A stretch of DNA of 64,000 nucleotides. It comes from Clostridia bacterium (GTDB lineage: Bacteria; Bacillota; Clostridia; Christensenellales; Aristaeellaceae). Numbering within the stretch: position 1 is the first letter of the stretch; each line of letters opens with the position of its first letter. Shown piece after piece: positions 7,625 through 15,854 of the stretch. The position numbers were made by a program, and so were the translations under genes. The notes under the pieces were generated by a model that was not told where the DNA came from, searched no databases, and saw only the letters and a program-made list of their open reading frames with translations. Where the stretch lies: contig JAFPWH010000030.1 in the NCBI GenBank assembly GCA_017395065.1, positions 1 through 64,000 of the forward strand, in the 5' to 3' direction.

Positions 7625-9622
7625 ATGAAAAAGACGTTGGCTGTAATCCTGTGCCTTGCCATGGCGTTGTGCCTGCCGTGCATGACGTACGCCGTGGCGG
7701 AAGAAACAGCGGCTGCTCCGGAAGCGTATCTGATGTACGCCGACGGCAGCTGGGCTTACCAGTACTGGGGCGGCGAAGCGCCCGAAGGCGTGACCGCGAA
7801 GAACGTCGCCGTCGACGGCGAAGGCGAATACACGGTCGGTCTGGAATTCGCCGAGGAATCTCAGGGCCTGGCCTTCGCGGCGGTCGGAATCACCGACGGC
7901 GAAACGAAGCTGCCCGGCTATACCATCGAACTCAAGGCCGTCCGCGTCAACGGTGAGGAGATCGCCTTTGAAAAAGGCTATACCTCTTCCGACGACGGGA
8001 TCACGACGCGCATGAATCTCTTCAACGAATGGGTCGCCGAAGTGCCCGCCGACGCCAGATCCTTCGACGGAAAGACCGACGACGCCAAGGCGATCGTCGT
8101 GGATAAAGAGCTGTTTGCGGCCGTCAAGACCGTTGAGGTCGACTTCGTGCTGCATCAGTACGGCATCGACACCGCTTACATCATGTACGCCGACGGCAGC
8201 TGGGCCTATCAGTACTGGGGCGGCGAAGCGCCCGAAGGCATCACTGCCACGAACGCCGTGATCGACGGTTTCGGCGATTATACGGTCAAACTGGAGTTCG
8301 CCGAAGAAGCGAGCGGCCTGGCTTTCGCTGCGCTGGGCATCGTAAACGGCGAGAAGACCTATCCCAAGGCGACCCTGCAGATCAACTCCATCGCCGTCAA
8401 CGGCGAAGAGATCGAGTTCGGCAAGGGCTACACCTCCTCCGACGACGGCGTGACCACCCGCATGAACATCTACAATGAGTGGGTCAGCGAAGTGCCCGCC
8501 GACGCGCGCTCCTTCGACAAAGACGTAAGCGACGCTTCTCCCGTCATCGTGGACACCGCGGCCTTCGCCGCCGTGCGTTCCGTCGAGATCGGCTTTACGC
8601 TTGCGCCCGTCACCGACACCGCCTACCTCATGTACGCCGACGCGGCCTGGGCCAATCAGTACTGGGGCGGCGAAGCGCCCGAAGGCATCACCGCCGTCAC
8701 CGAGACCGTGCTCGGACAGGGCACCTACACCGTCGGCCTCGAATTTGCGGCGCCTACCGAAGGCCTGGCTTTCGCGGCCGTTGGCATCACGACCGGTGAA
8801 GAAACCTTCCCCGGCTACTTCATCGAGATCACGGACATCCTCGTAAACGACGAAGCCGTCGAGATCGGCAAGGGCTACACCTCCTCCGACGACGGCGTGA
8901 CCACCCGCATGAACATCTACAACGAGTGGGTCGGCGAAGTGCCCGCCGACGCGCGCTCCTTCGACGGCGTTACCGAAGACGCTTCCGCGATCATCGTGGA
9001 CACTGCCGCCTTCGCAAGCGTCTCCAAGGTCGAAGTGACCTTCAACTACATCTACGGCAAGGCGCCCGAGAAGAACGCAGACGCGCCCCTGACCGACGAC
9101 GAAGCCAGGGAGCTGCTCGCCAAGGACTACAACGCCTACATCGGCGTACAGAGCGAGAACTACATCTTCCGCAACGCCTGGAACGACAACTACGGCCGTG
9201 ACGACGCCGAGCACGAGGGCTACTTCAACCGTCTGACCGGCTGGGACAGCGACAACAACGCAGTCGACTACGGCGGAACGTTTGAAGACGCCGTCGTAAG
9301 CGGCGAAGGCACCTACAGCGTGAGCCTGACGACGGGCGAAATGGGCTTCGGCAGCGACGGCTTCTTCCGTCTTCTGTTCGTCTCCACCGATATCCCCTCC
9401 AAGCTCGTCAAGGACGGCTTCATGACGATCGACGACGTGCAGACCAAGATCGGCGCCGCGGCGACCCAGAAGTACACCGACGTCGACGTTTCGGGCGATT
9501 ACGTTCGCATCGTCGTCATCGACCAGTACAACCGCTCCGAGGATCCCTTCGGATACACGGTGCCCGGCGCGGATACGGCGATCACCATCACCTTTACCGT
9601 AAAAGCGAACGTGGAAGAATAA
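7625..9622 (+). CDS. Secreted protein with three tandem beta-glucan-binding-like modules
   Basis: This 665-residue exported protein has no recognisable catalytic domain. A signal peptide (1-26) is followed by three modules of about 150 residues (about 33-182, 183-331, 332-481). Each begins with YADGSWAYQYWGGEAP or a close variant and contains a GKGYTSSDDG stretch and an NEWVxEVPADARSFD stretch. Residues 482-665 form a fourth, different region with its own GEGTYSVSL motif. The same module ends the GH5 enzyme at 15855-17612, which suggests carbohydrate binding. Aromatic residues (W, Y) in each copy fit a ligand surface. The start is ATG at 7625 with AGGAGG at 7612-7617. It heads the glucan operon. 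I do not recognise a named family; carbohydrate binding is inferred. Confidence 0.85.
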   Translation: MKKTLAVILCLAMALCLPCMTYAVAEETAAAPEAYLMYADGSWAYQYWGGEAPEGVTAKNVAVDGEGEYTVGLEFAEESQGLAFAAVGITDGETKLPGYTIELKAVRVNGEEIAFEKGYTSSDDGITTRMNLFNEWVAEVPADARSFDGKTDDAKAIVVDKELFAAVKTVEVDFVLHQYGIDTAYIMYADGSWAYQYWGGEAPEGITATNAVIDGFGDYTVKLEFAEEASGLAFAALGIVNGEKTYPKATLQINSIAVNGEEIEFGKGYTSSDDGVTTRMNIYNEWVSEVPADARSFDKDVSDASPVIVDTAAFAAVRSVEIGFTLAPVTDTAYLMYADAAWANQYWGGEAPEGITAVTETVLGQGTYTVGLEFAAPTEGLAFAAVGITTGEETFPGYFIEITDILVNDEAVEIGKGYTSSDDGVTTRMNIYNEWVGEVPADARSFDGVTEDASAIIVDTAAFASVSKVEVTFNYIYGKAPEKNADAPLTDDEARELLAKDYNAYIGVQSENYIFRNAWNDNYGRDDAEHEGYFNRLTGWDSDNNAVDYGGTFEDAVVSGEGTYSVSLTTGEMGFGSDGFFRLLFVSTDIPSKLVKDGFMTIDDVQTKIGAAATQKYTDVDVSGDYVRIVVIDQYNRSEDPFGYTVPGADTAITITFTVKANVEE

Positions 9623-9638
9623 AACGGTATCGTTCCAA

Positions 9639-9670
9639 CGGCGGAGCGGCTTGTCAAAGCGGTTCCGCCG
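9639..9670 (+). other. Intercistronic hairpin after the triple-module gene
   Basis: CGGCGGA (9639-9645) pairs with TCCGCCG (9664-9670) in the 78-nt gap before the permease gene. There is no U-run, so it more likely sets relative expression or mRNA stability than ends transcription. Confidence 0.4.
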
Positions 9671-9700
9671 CTTCATCATCTAAAGAAGTGAGGAAATCAC

Positions 9701-11230
9701 ATGGTTCTCGATAGACAACAGACGCTGAAGATCGCTTCTGTCAACGCGGAACCCGAGATCGGGAAACAGGAAAGACGGGCGCTGCGATTCAACAGGATCA
9801 TCATTATCGTCGCGTTCGTCATGCTCTTTTTCCCGCCGTTCAACATCGGCCGTATCTCTGCAAAGATCAGCAGCAACCTTACCCTGCTGACCAGCGCGAC
9901 GTCGTTCGGTACGGTCACATCCAAGATCGGCGCGTTTATGGATCCGTCGGGGTCGCGTTACGCGATCGAGCGCGCTGATGTCGTGTGGTCCATGGTGGGC
10001 TGCGCAATGGTACTGGTGGGCGTGCTGGCCTGCGCGGCCGGCGCGTGTCTGAGCCTCGGCAACCGGAAGATGCGCCGCGCAGCGCTGCTGCTGCCCGCCG
10101 GCGGGTCCGTACTGGGGCTTGCGGGCATGCTCGTAAACTTCCTTGCGTACAACGCGATCCTGCGCTTCATCGGCACGACCGCGCATCCGGACACCGCGCG
10201 GGCCAATGTAGAGCCCGTTTTCCCGCTGTTCGCCTACATCGCAATGGGCATAGCGCTCGTCGCCGTGCTGCTGAGCTCCCTCTGGGCGATCAGGCAGACT
10301 TACGCGCGCGAGCATGCCGTGATCGCGGAAATGCCCGAAAAGTACAAGCTTTTCATCATGTTCCTGCCGGTTTTGCTGCTTTCGTTCCTGTTTGCGTACC
10401 TGCCGATCTACGGCTGGCGATACGCTTTTTACGACACGAAGGCCGGCGCGGAGCTCACCAGCGACCTGTTCGTGGGCTTCAAGAACTTTACGACGCTGAT
10501 CCGGGACCCCGGAACGCGCCTTAAGATCTTCCAGGTGCTCAGGAACACGCTGGTCATGAGCGGCCTGGGCATAGCGACGAGCTGGCTGCCCATCGCCTTT
10601 GCGATACTGCTTGCGGAAGTGCACTCCACCAAATTCCAGCGGGGCGTGCAGACGCTGACCACGATCCCGAACTTTTTGAGCTGGGTGCTCGTGTACGCGG
10701 TCGCGCTGTCGATCTTCTCCAGCGACGGTCTGATCAATAACGTGACCAACCAGATCGCGGGCAGCAACGTCAGCAACGAGGACTATCTTTCCAACGACAA
10801 CCTGACCTGGATCAAGATGCTCCTGTGGGGCACGTGGAAGGGGCTCGGCTGGAGCTCGATCATCTATGTCGCGGGCATCGCCGGCATCGACCAGCAGCTC
10901 TACGAGGCGGCGCGCGTGGACGGTGCAAACCGTCTGCACTGCATCTGGCACATCACCGTGCCGGGCCTGATCCCGACCTACATGGTCATGCTGCTGATGT
11001 CCATCGCCGGCATCCTCTCCAATGGCATGGAGCAGTACCTCGTATTTTCAAACCAGTACAACGGCGACCACATACAGGTGCTCGACCTGTACGTCTATAA
11101 CCTGGGCATCGGAAGCAGCCAGCTGGCCGTGTCCACGGTCGTGGGCATACTCAAGAGCATCGTGGCGGTGATCCTGCTCTTCGGCGCGAACAGCATCAGC
11201 AAGCTCGTGCGCGGCGAGAGCATCATATAA
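9701..11230 (+). CDS. LplB-type carbohydrate ABC permease with extra N-terminal membrane domain
   Basis: This is one half of the sugar channel. The C-terminal part (about 217-509) is a standard MetI-fold permease of the LplB branch, with the coupling loop YEAARVDGANRLHCIWH at 401-417 and several hydrophobic helices. Residues 1-200 are additional: about four membrane segments (32-46, 95-117, 126-150, 173-195) with an extracytoplasmic loop at about 50-94. Usual LplB proteins have only about 300-330 residues. An AGTGAGG ribosome-binding site precedes the ATG. The partner permease starts 13 nt downstream and also carries a large N-terminal addition, so the two additions may interact. Substrate: probably gluco-oligosaccharides released by the co-encoded GH5 enzyme (inference). 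Confidence 0.88.
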   Translation: MVLDRQQTLKIASVNAEPEIGKQERRALRFNRIIIIVAFVMLFFPPFNIGRISAKISSNLTLLTSATSFGTVTSKIGAFMDPSGSRYAIERADVVWSMVGCAMVLVGVLACAAGACLSLGNRKMRRAALLLPAGGSVLGLAGMLVNFLAYNAILRFIGTTAHPDTARANVEPVFPLFAYIAMGIALVAVLLSSLWAIRQTYAREHAVIAEMPEKYKLFIMFLPVLLLSFLFAYLPIYGWRYAFYDTKAGAELTSDLFVGFKNFTTLIRDPGTRLKIFQVLRNTLVMSGLGIATSWLPIAFAILLAEVHSTKFQRGVQTLTTIPNFLSWVLVYAVALSIFSSDGLINNVTNQIAGSNVSNEDYLSNDNLTWIKMLLWGTWKGLGWSSIIYVAGIAGIDQQLYEAARVDGANRLHCIWHITVPGLIPTYMVMLLMSIAGILSNGMEQYLVFSNQYNGDHIQVLDLYVYNLGIGSSQLAVSTVVGILKSIVAVILLFGANSISKLVRGESII

Positions 11231-11243
11231 AGGGGGTGTTCGC

Positions 11244-14033
11244 ATGAAAAAGCAAACAAACAACACGCCCGTCACCGTCAAAAACCGGAACGAAGAACCG
11301 AGGATCGACTTTAAGCCGCGCTGGCAGATCGTGCTGTGTGCGACGCTCGTGTGCGCGCTCATAGGCCTGTTCATAAGCGCAGTGCTCCTCAAAAAGGACG
11401 TCGTGAGCACCGCGCAGGTCTCCCTCGAGCTCAAGGACAGGACTAACCTTCTGCAAACCAGCGCGGACGTCGAAAAGAACATCGACCTCTACCGCGGCAT
11501 CTCCGAAAGCCTGGACGGCGAAGTGAGCGTCCGTCAGATCAGGCAGAACGTGAGCTTTACGGACGACGAAGCGGCGGAGCGCAAGCTGGTGTCCGACGTC
11601 ATCGCCGTAAGCGGCGCGGACGGCAGTCTCAGCGTGTCCTTCGTCATCAACGAGCCGGACGCGGACGTGCCTGCCGACAGCGCTTCGGTCACCACCGACA
11701 GGGACGGCAACCGCGTCGTGAGCTTCAAAGTAAACAACGTGAACTCCAAAGTCGTCATTACGGCCAAGGGCGACAGCGCCGAAAAAGCGAAAAAGCTCGC
11801 GACGGAAGTGGCGCTGCAGCTGGCAAAGGAGCTCTACGGCGAAAGAGAAGACGCGGACGCGTGCTACGCCGTGAGCGAGGCCGCGATCCTGTCGAGGGAC
11901 GTAAAGACCTGGCCCAGCATCGGCGGCTGGACACTTTTGTTTGGCCTGCTGGCGCTTTTGATCAGCTTCCTTGTCTGCTTCACGCTGCCCGCGATCCGCA
12001 AACAATTCCTGCTCAAGGGCTGGCAGAAGCTTTTGATCGTTGTGCTGTGTACGGCGATCACGGGCGTGTGCGCCTACGTCTTCTGTGAAAAGGTCGCAAA
12101 GCCCCGCTATACCGATACCCTTATGAGTACGCTTTCCGTGGACGAAGGCGGCGAGACCAAGCTGCTCGAAGTCAAGGGCGACGCGTTCGGCGAAAAGGAT
12201 TACAACATTTTGAACGCTTTTGATTCCTCCATCGGCGCCAAAGTGCGGCGGCCTGACAGGAGCGATTTCTATTTAGGCGTGTACGAGAAGGTGAGAGCTG
12301 TCGATGAGAGCGTCGAAAGGCCCGGCAGCGGTCTGAAAGACGCGATCGAGCAAACCGTGGATGAGAACACGCGCGCGGTCGTCTTCACCATCAGGGCAAG
12401 CGACGACCTGAAGGCCGAGCGCATCGCGACGGCCTGCGTAAACCAGCTGGCCGAAATGATCTTCGGCGCACCTGAAACCGATAAGCAGGCTGAAAACGCA
12501 GATGAAACCGCCGAGGCGCAGGCAGACGAGGCGCAGGGCGACAGCCTTTCCATGCGCGTCGTTTTGAACGACCCCGAGCCGGACAACGCCGAGCTCCACC
12601 TGTACGAATGCCTGATCAACGGCCAGAGCGCTTCCGACGAACAGATAAGTCTGAGCGTAAAGAAGGTGGAGGCGGACAGCCGCACCGAGGCCGCGAGCAA
12701 CGTGCAGTGGCAGGGCGTACTCTTCGTCAGCGAGCAGAACGTGATGAACCAGCTGCCCGCCGCGCAGACCGTCAAGTATTTCGGCAGAAAGCTCGACCTG
12801 TACGACGGCGTGAGCAGCATACTCGCAAGCGACGCTGTCTACGAAGAGACGGCCGCGGAGCTGAGCGCGTACCGCCTGAGCGGAAGCGAGATCAGGAACA
12901 TGACCGCGCTCTCCACCAGCGCGAGCAACCGCGTGCTCAGCTTAAGCGCAACCGGCGAGGACGCGCAGCAGGCGGCCGACGTCGTCACGGCCCTGACCGG
13001 GCGCGTGGCGGCCAAAATGTTCGAGGGCATCGAATACGCGGACATGTACTACACGGTCACCACGCCCACGATCACCCGCAGTCAGGTGCTCGAATGGCCT
13101 GCGACGATCACGTGGGTCATCGTGTCGGTGCTGATCGCGCTGCTGGCCAGCTACATGATCTTCGCACAGCAGCACATCGCCGATTCGCTGATCGTCGTGT
13201 TCTTCGTGCTGTTTACGATCCTGTGCGTGTTCCCGTTCTATTACCTGTTCATCAACACGATCTCGAACAACGAACTGGTCGCGGGCGGGCGCATCAACTT
13301 CTTCCCCAGCGGCCTGCACATCAACAACTACCTGCGCATTTTCAAAGAGGACGACGTGGGGCAGGCGCTCAAGATCACCGTGCTTCGAACGCTCCTCGGC
13401 ACTGCGCTGATGGTGCTTACTTCCGCGTGGGCCGGTTACCTCGTGACGAAGCAAAAGATGTGGAAACGTTCGCTCTGGTACAGGGCGCTGGTCGTGACCA
13501 TGTACTTTAACGCCGGCCTCATCCCCTGGTACACCAATATGCTGATGCTGGGCCTTACCAACAACTTCCTTGCCTACCTGATCCCCGGCATGGTCGCGCC
13601 CTACAACATCATACTGGTCAAGACCTACATCGAATCCATTCCGGGTTCATTGGAGGAGAGCGCGATCATCGACGGCGCTTCCACGACGAAGGTGTTTGCG
13701 CGCATCATACTGCCTTTGTCCATACCGATCCTGGCGACCATCGCCATCTTCGGCGCGGTCGGCAACTGGAACTCCTTCCAGGATTCCCTGCTTTTGATGA
13801 GCAGCAGCCCGCGCCTGTATACCCTGCAGCACAGGCTGTACATCTACCTCAACCAGACGACCTCGATCAACACCGAGCAGCTGACCACGCAGCAGGCCAA
13901 GAGCCTGCTCAACACGGGCGTCACCACCAAGTACACCATCGCCATGGTCACGATCATCCCGATTTTGCTGGTGTACCCGTTCATGCAGCGCTTTTTCGTG
14001 AAGGGCATCATGCTCGGCGCCGTCAAGGGTTAG
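11244..14033 (+). CDS. YtcP/LplC-type permease fused to Wzz-like extracytoplasmic modules
   Basis: At 929 residues this is three times the usual length of an LplC/YtcP permease. The C-terminal third (about 645-929) is an ordinary MetI permease with coupling loop EESAIIDGASTTKVFAR (804-820). The front part has membrane helices at about 27-49, 228-249, 263-281 and 621-641. These enclose an extracytoplasmic segment at 50-226 and another at 282-620. The segments show a polysaccharide co-polymerase pattern two or three times over: a beta strand, a helix with a tyrosine (DLYRGISESL; YEKVRAVDES; DLYDGVSSIL), a VxxxVxx strand, an ITAKGDSAEKAKKLATEVA-type strand-helix, then a Pro/Trp-containing return to the membrane (TWPS; EWPA). 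An acidic linker lies at 411-433. Transport function is secure; the Wzz comparison is my reading of pattern, not a database result. Confidence 0.8.
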   Translation: MKKQTNNTPVTVKNRNEEPRIDFKPRWQIVLCATLVCALIGLFISAVLLKKDVVSTAQVSLELKDRTNLLQTSADVEKNIDLYRGISESLDGEVSVRQIRQNVSFTDDEAAERKLVSDVIAVSGADGSLSVSFVINEPDADVPADSASVTTDRDGNRVVSFKVNNVNSKVVITAKGDSAEKAKKLATEVALQLAKELYGEREDADACYAVSEAAILSRDVKTWPSIGGWTLLFGLLALLISFLVCFTLPAIRKQFLLKGWQKLLIVVLCTAITGVCAYVFCEKVAKPRYTDTLMSTLSVDEGGETKLLEVKGDAFGEKDYNILNAFDSSIGAKVRRPDRSDFYLGVYEKVRAVDESVERPGSGLKDAIEQTVDENTRAVVFTIRASDDLKAERIATACVNQLAEMIFGAPETDKQAENADETAEAQADEAQGDSLSMRVVLNDPEPDNAELHLYECLINGQSASDEQISLSVKKVEADSRTEAASNVQWQGVLFVSEQNVMNQLPAAQTVKYFGRKLDLYDGVSSILASDAVYEETAAELSAYRLSGSEIRNMTALSTSASNRVLSLSATGEDAQQAADVVTALTGRVAAKMFEGIEYADMYYTVTTPTITRSQVLEWPATITWVIVSVLIALLASYMIFAQQHIADSLIVVFFVLFTILCVFPFYYLFINTISNNELVAGGRINFFPSGLHINNYLRIFKEDDVGQALKITVLRTLLGTALMVLTSAWAGYLVTKQKMWKRSLWYRALVVTMYFNAGLIPWYTNMLMLGLTNNFLAYLIPGMVAPYNIILVKTYIESIPGSLEESAIIDGASTTKVFARIILPLSIPILATIAIFGAVGNWNSFQDSLLLMSSSPRLYTLQHRLYIYLNQTTSINTEQLTTQQAKSLLNTGVTTKYTIAMVTIIPILLVYPFMQRFFVKGIMLGAVKG

Positions 14034-14087
14034 CACGTTCCCGCTTCGCGCGGACGAGTTTTAGCATTCGAAAGGAGAACTGTCACA

Positions 14088-15827
14088 ATGAAGAAACTGC
14101 TTTGCCTGACACTGGTCGCACTGCTTACGCTTGGCGCGCTGCCCTTTGCCGCGCTTGCGGATACCGCGGTGAACCGCGACGGCGAGACGATCCGCCTGGA
14201 CGTCTATTCGCAGCTTGCCAATTACTCCGGCATCCAGGGCGGCTGGGGCGGCATACTGCTCAAGGACCTGTTCAACATAGAGCTCAACATCATTCCCGAC
14301 CAGGACGGCACCTACGCCACCCGCATGGAGAGCGGCTCTCTGGGCGACCTCGTTGTCTGGGGCGCCAACGGCGAGGACTACAAAAACGCCGTGAACAAGG
14401 GCATGCTCCTCGACTGGGAGGAATCCGGCCTGGCCGAAAGGTACGCGCCCTACATCATGGAAAACTACACCGACGCGCTCGAAAGCAACCGCACCATCTC
14501 CGGCGACGGCAAGATCCACGGTTTCGGCCACGCGGTCGCACTGAGCAGCGAAAACCACGCCTCCTTCTTCTATACCTGGGACATCCGCTGGGATCTGTAC
14601 AAGCAGCTGGGCTACCCCGAGGTGTACGATCTGGACGATCTGGTCGACCTGTTCAGCCAGATGAAGGAGATCTGCCCCACCGACGAGATCGGCAACGAGA
14701 CCTATGCGCTCAGCATCTGGCCCGACTGGGACGGCAACATGGTCATGTACGTAAAGGCGCTGGCGACGGCGTTCTACGGCTTCGACGAGCTGGGTTTCGG
14801 CCACTACGATCCCATGAGCGGTCAGTTCCTGAACTGCCTTGACGACAACAGCCCCTACATGGAGTGCCTGCGCTTCTTCAATAAGCTCTACCGCGCAGGG
14901 CTGCTCGATCCCAGCTCCTCCTCCAACACCTACGACAAGATGAGCGAGAAGCTGAAAAACGGCGGCACCTTCTGGTCGATCTTCAACTACGCGGGCTCCA
15001 TGGCCTACAACACCGACGAACACATGGCCGAAGGCAAATACATGTACGCGATGGTGCCCGAAGACGCGACGCCCATCGTATACGGCCTTGGCACCGCGGG
15101 CGGTAACCGCATCTGGAGCGTCGGCGCGCATACCCGCTATCCCGAACTGTGCCTCGAGTTCCTCAACTGGCTGGCCACGCCCGAAGGCTCCATGACGATG
15201 TGGTACGGCCCCAAAGGTCTCATGTGGGACTACAACGAGGAAGGCGGCACGTACTTTACCGAGCTTGGCGCGCTTTGCAACAACGACTCCGCGTACAATC
15301 TTGCGGGCGTCGAATGGACCAGCCCCTACACCGGCAAGACCTACGCCCTGAGCGGCACGTTCAACGACGGCTGCGTACAAATCAACAACACCACCCTGTC
15401 TCAGGACATGATCAACCCCGACGGCAATGGCAAAGAGACCTTCAACAAGGATACCTGGGCCAGCGTCTCCGCAAGTGACCTGTACGACATACAGCTCGAC
15501 TGGCAGCAGCATACCGGCGCGACCATGGCGGACGACTACATGGAGATGCGCGAGGACAACTTCGGCGACAAGCTCTACGTCATCATGCCCAGCGTGCCCT
15601 ATTCCGAAAGCTCCAAAAGCAGCGAGTTGGATCTTAAGTGGAAGAATTGCGCCAAGGCCATCGTGGAGAACAGCTGGCGCGCGATCTACGCAAAGAGCGA
15701 CGGCGAGTTCGAATATCACGTAAGGACCATGAAGACCCAGTGCGATCAGTTCGGCTTCAAGGACTGCCTTGCCTGGTGCGAGCAGGAAGCGCTTCAGCTC
15801 TGGACGCTGAGCAACAAGGCTGACTGA
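14088..15827 (+). CDS. Carbohydrate ABC transporter substrate-binding protein (LipO/family 1 like)
   Basis: This 579-residue exported binding protein belongs with the two permeases upstream. The signal peptide covers residues 1-24 (cleavage near AALADT), again without a lipobox cysteine. The mature part is long, Trp/Tyr-rich and typical of LplA/LipO-type proteins that bind oligosaccharides (DLVDLFSQMKEICP, CLEFLNWLATPEGSMTMW). AAAGGAG precedes the ATG. It is followed 27 nt later by the GH5 gene. No ATPase gene is present in this operon; such LplABC-type systems often use a shared MsmX/MalK-like ATPase, and the ATPase at 1496-2839 could serve but that is a guess. Confidence 0.9.
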   Translation: MKKLLCLTLVALLTLGALPFAALADTAVNRDGETIRLDVYSQLANYSGIQGGWGGILLKDLFNIELNIIPDQDGTYATRMESGSLGDLVVWGANGEDYKNAVNKGMLLDWEESGLAERYAPYIMENYTDALESNRTISGDGKIHGFGHAVALSSENHASFFYTWDIRWDLYKQLGYPEVYDLDDLVDLFSQMKEICPTDEIGNETYALSIWPDWDGNMVMYVKALATAFYGFDELGFGHYDPMSGQFLNCLDDNSPYMECLRFFNKLYRAGLLDPSSSSNTYDKMSEKLKNGGTFWSIFNYAGSMAYNTDEHMAEGKYMYAMVPEDATPIVYGLGTAGGNRIWSVGAHTRYPELCLEFLNWLATPEGSMTMWYGPKGLMWDYNEEGGTYFTELGALCNNDSAYNLAGVEWTSPYTGKTYALSGTFNDGCVQINNTTLSQDMINPDGNGKETFNKDTWASVSASDLYDIQLDWQQHTGATMADDYMEMREDNFGDKLYVIMPSVPYSESSKSSELDLKWKNCAKAIVENSWRAIYAKSDGEFEYHVRTMKTQCDQFGFKDCLAWCEQEALQLWTLSNKAD

Positions 15828-15854
15828 CATACGCGCTGATTGGAGGATTTTGCC

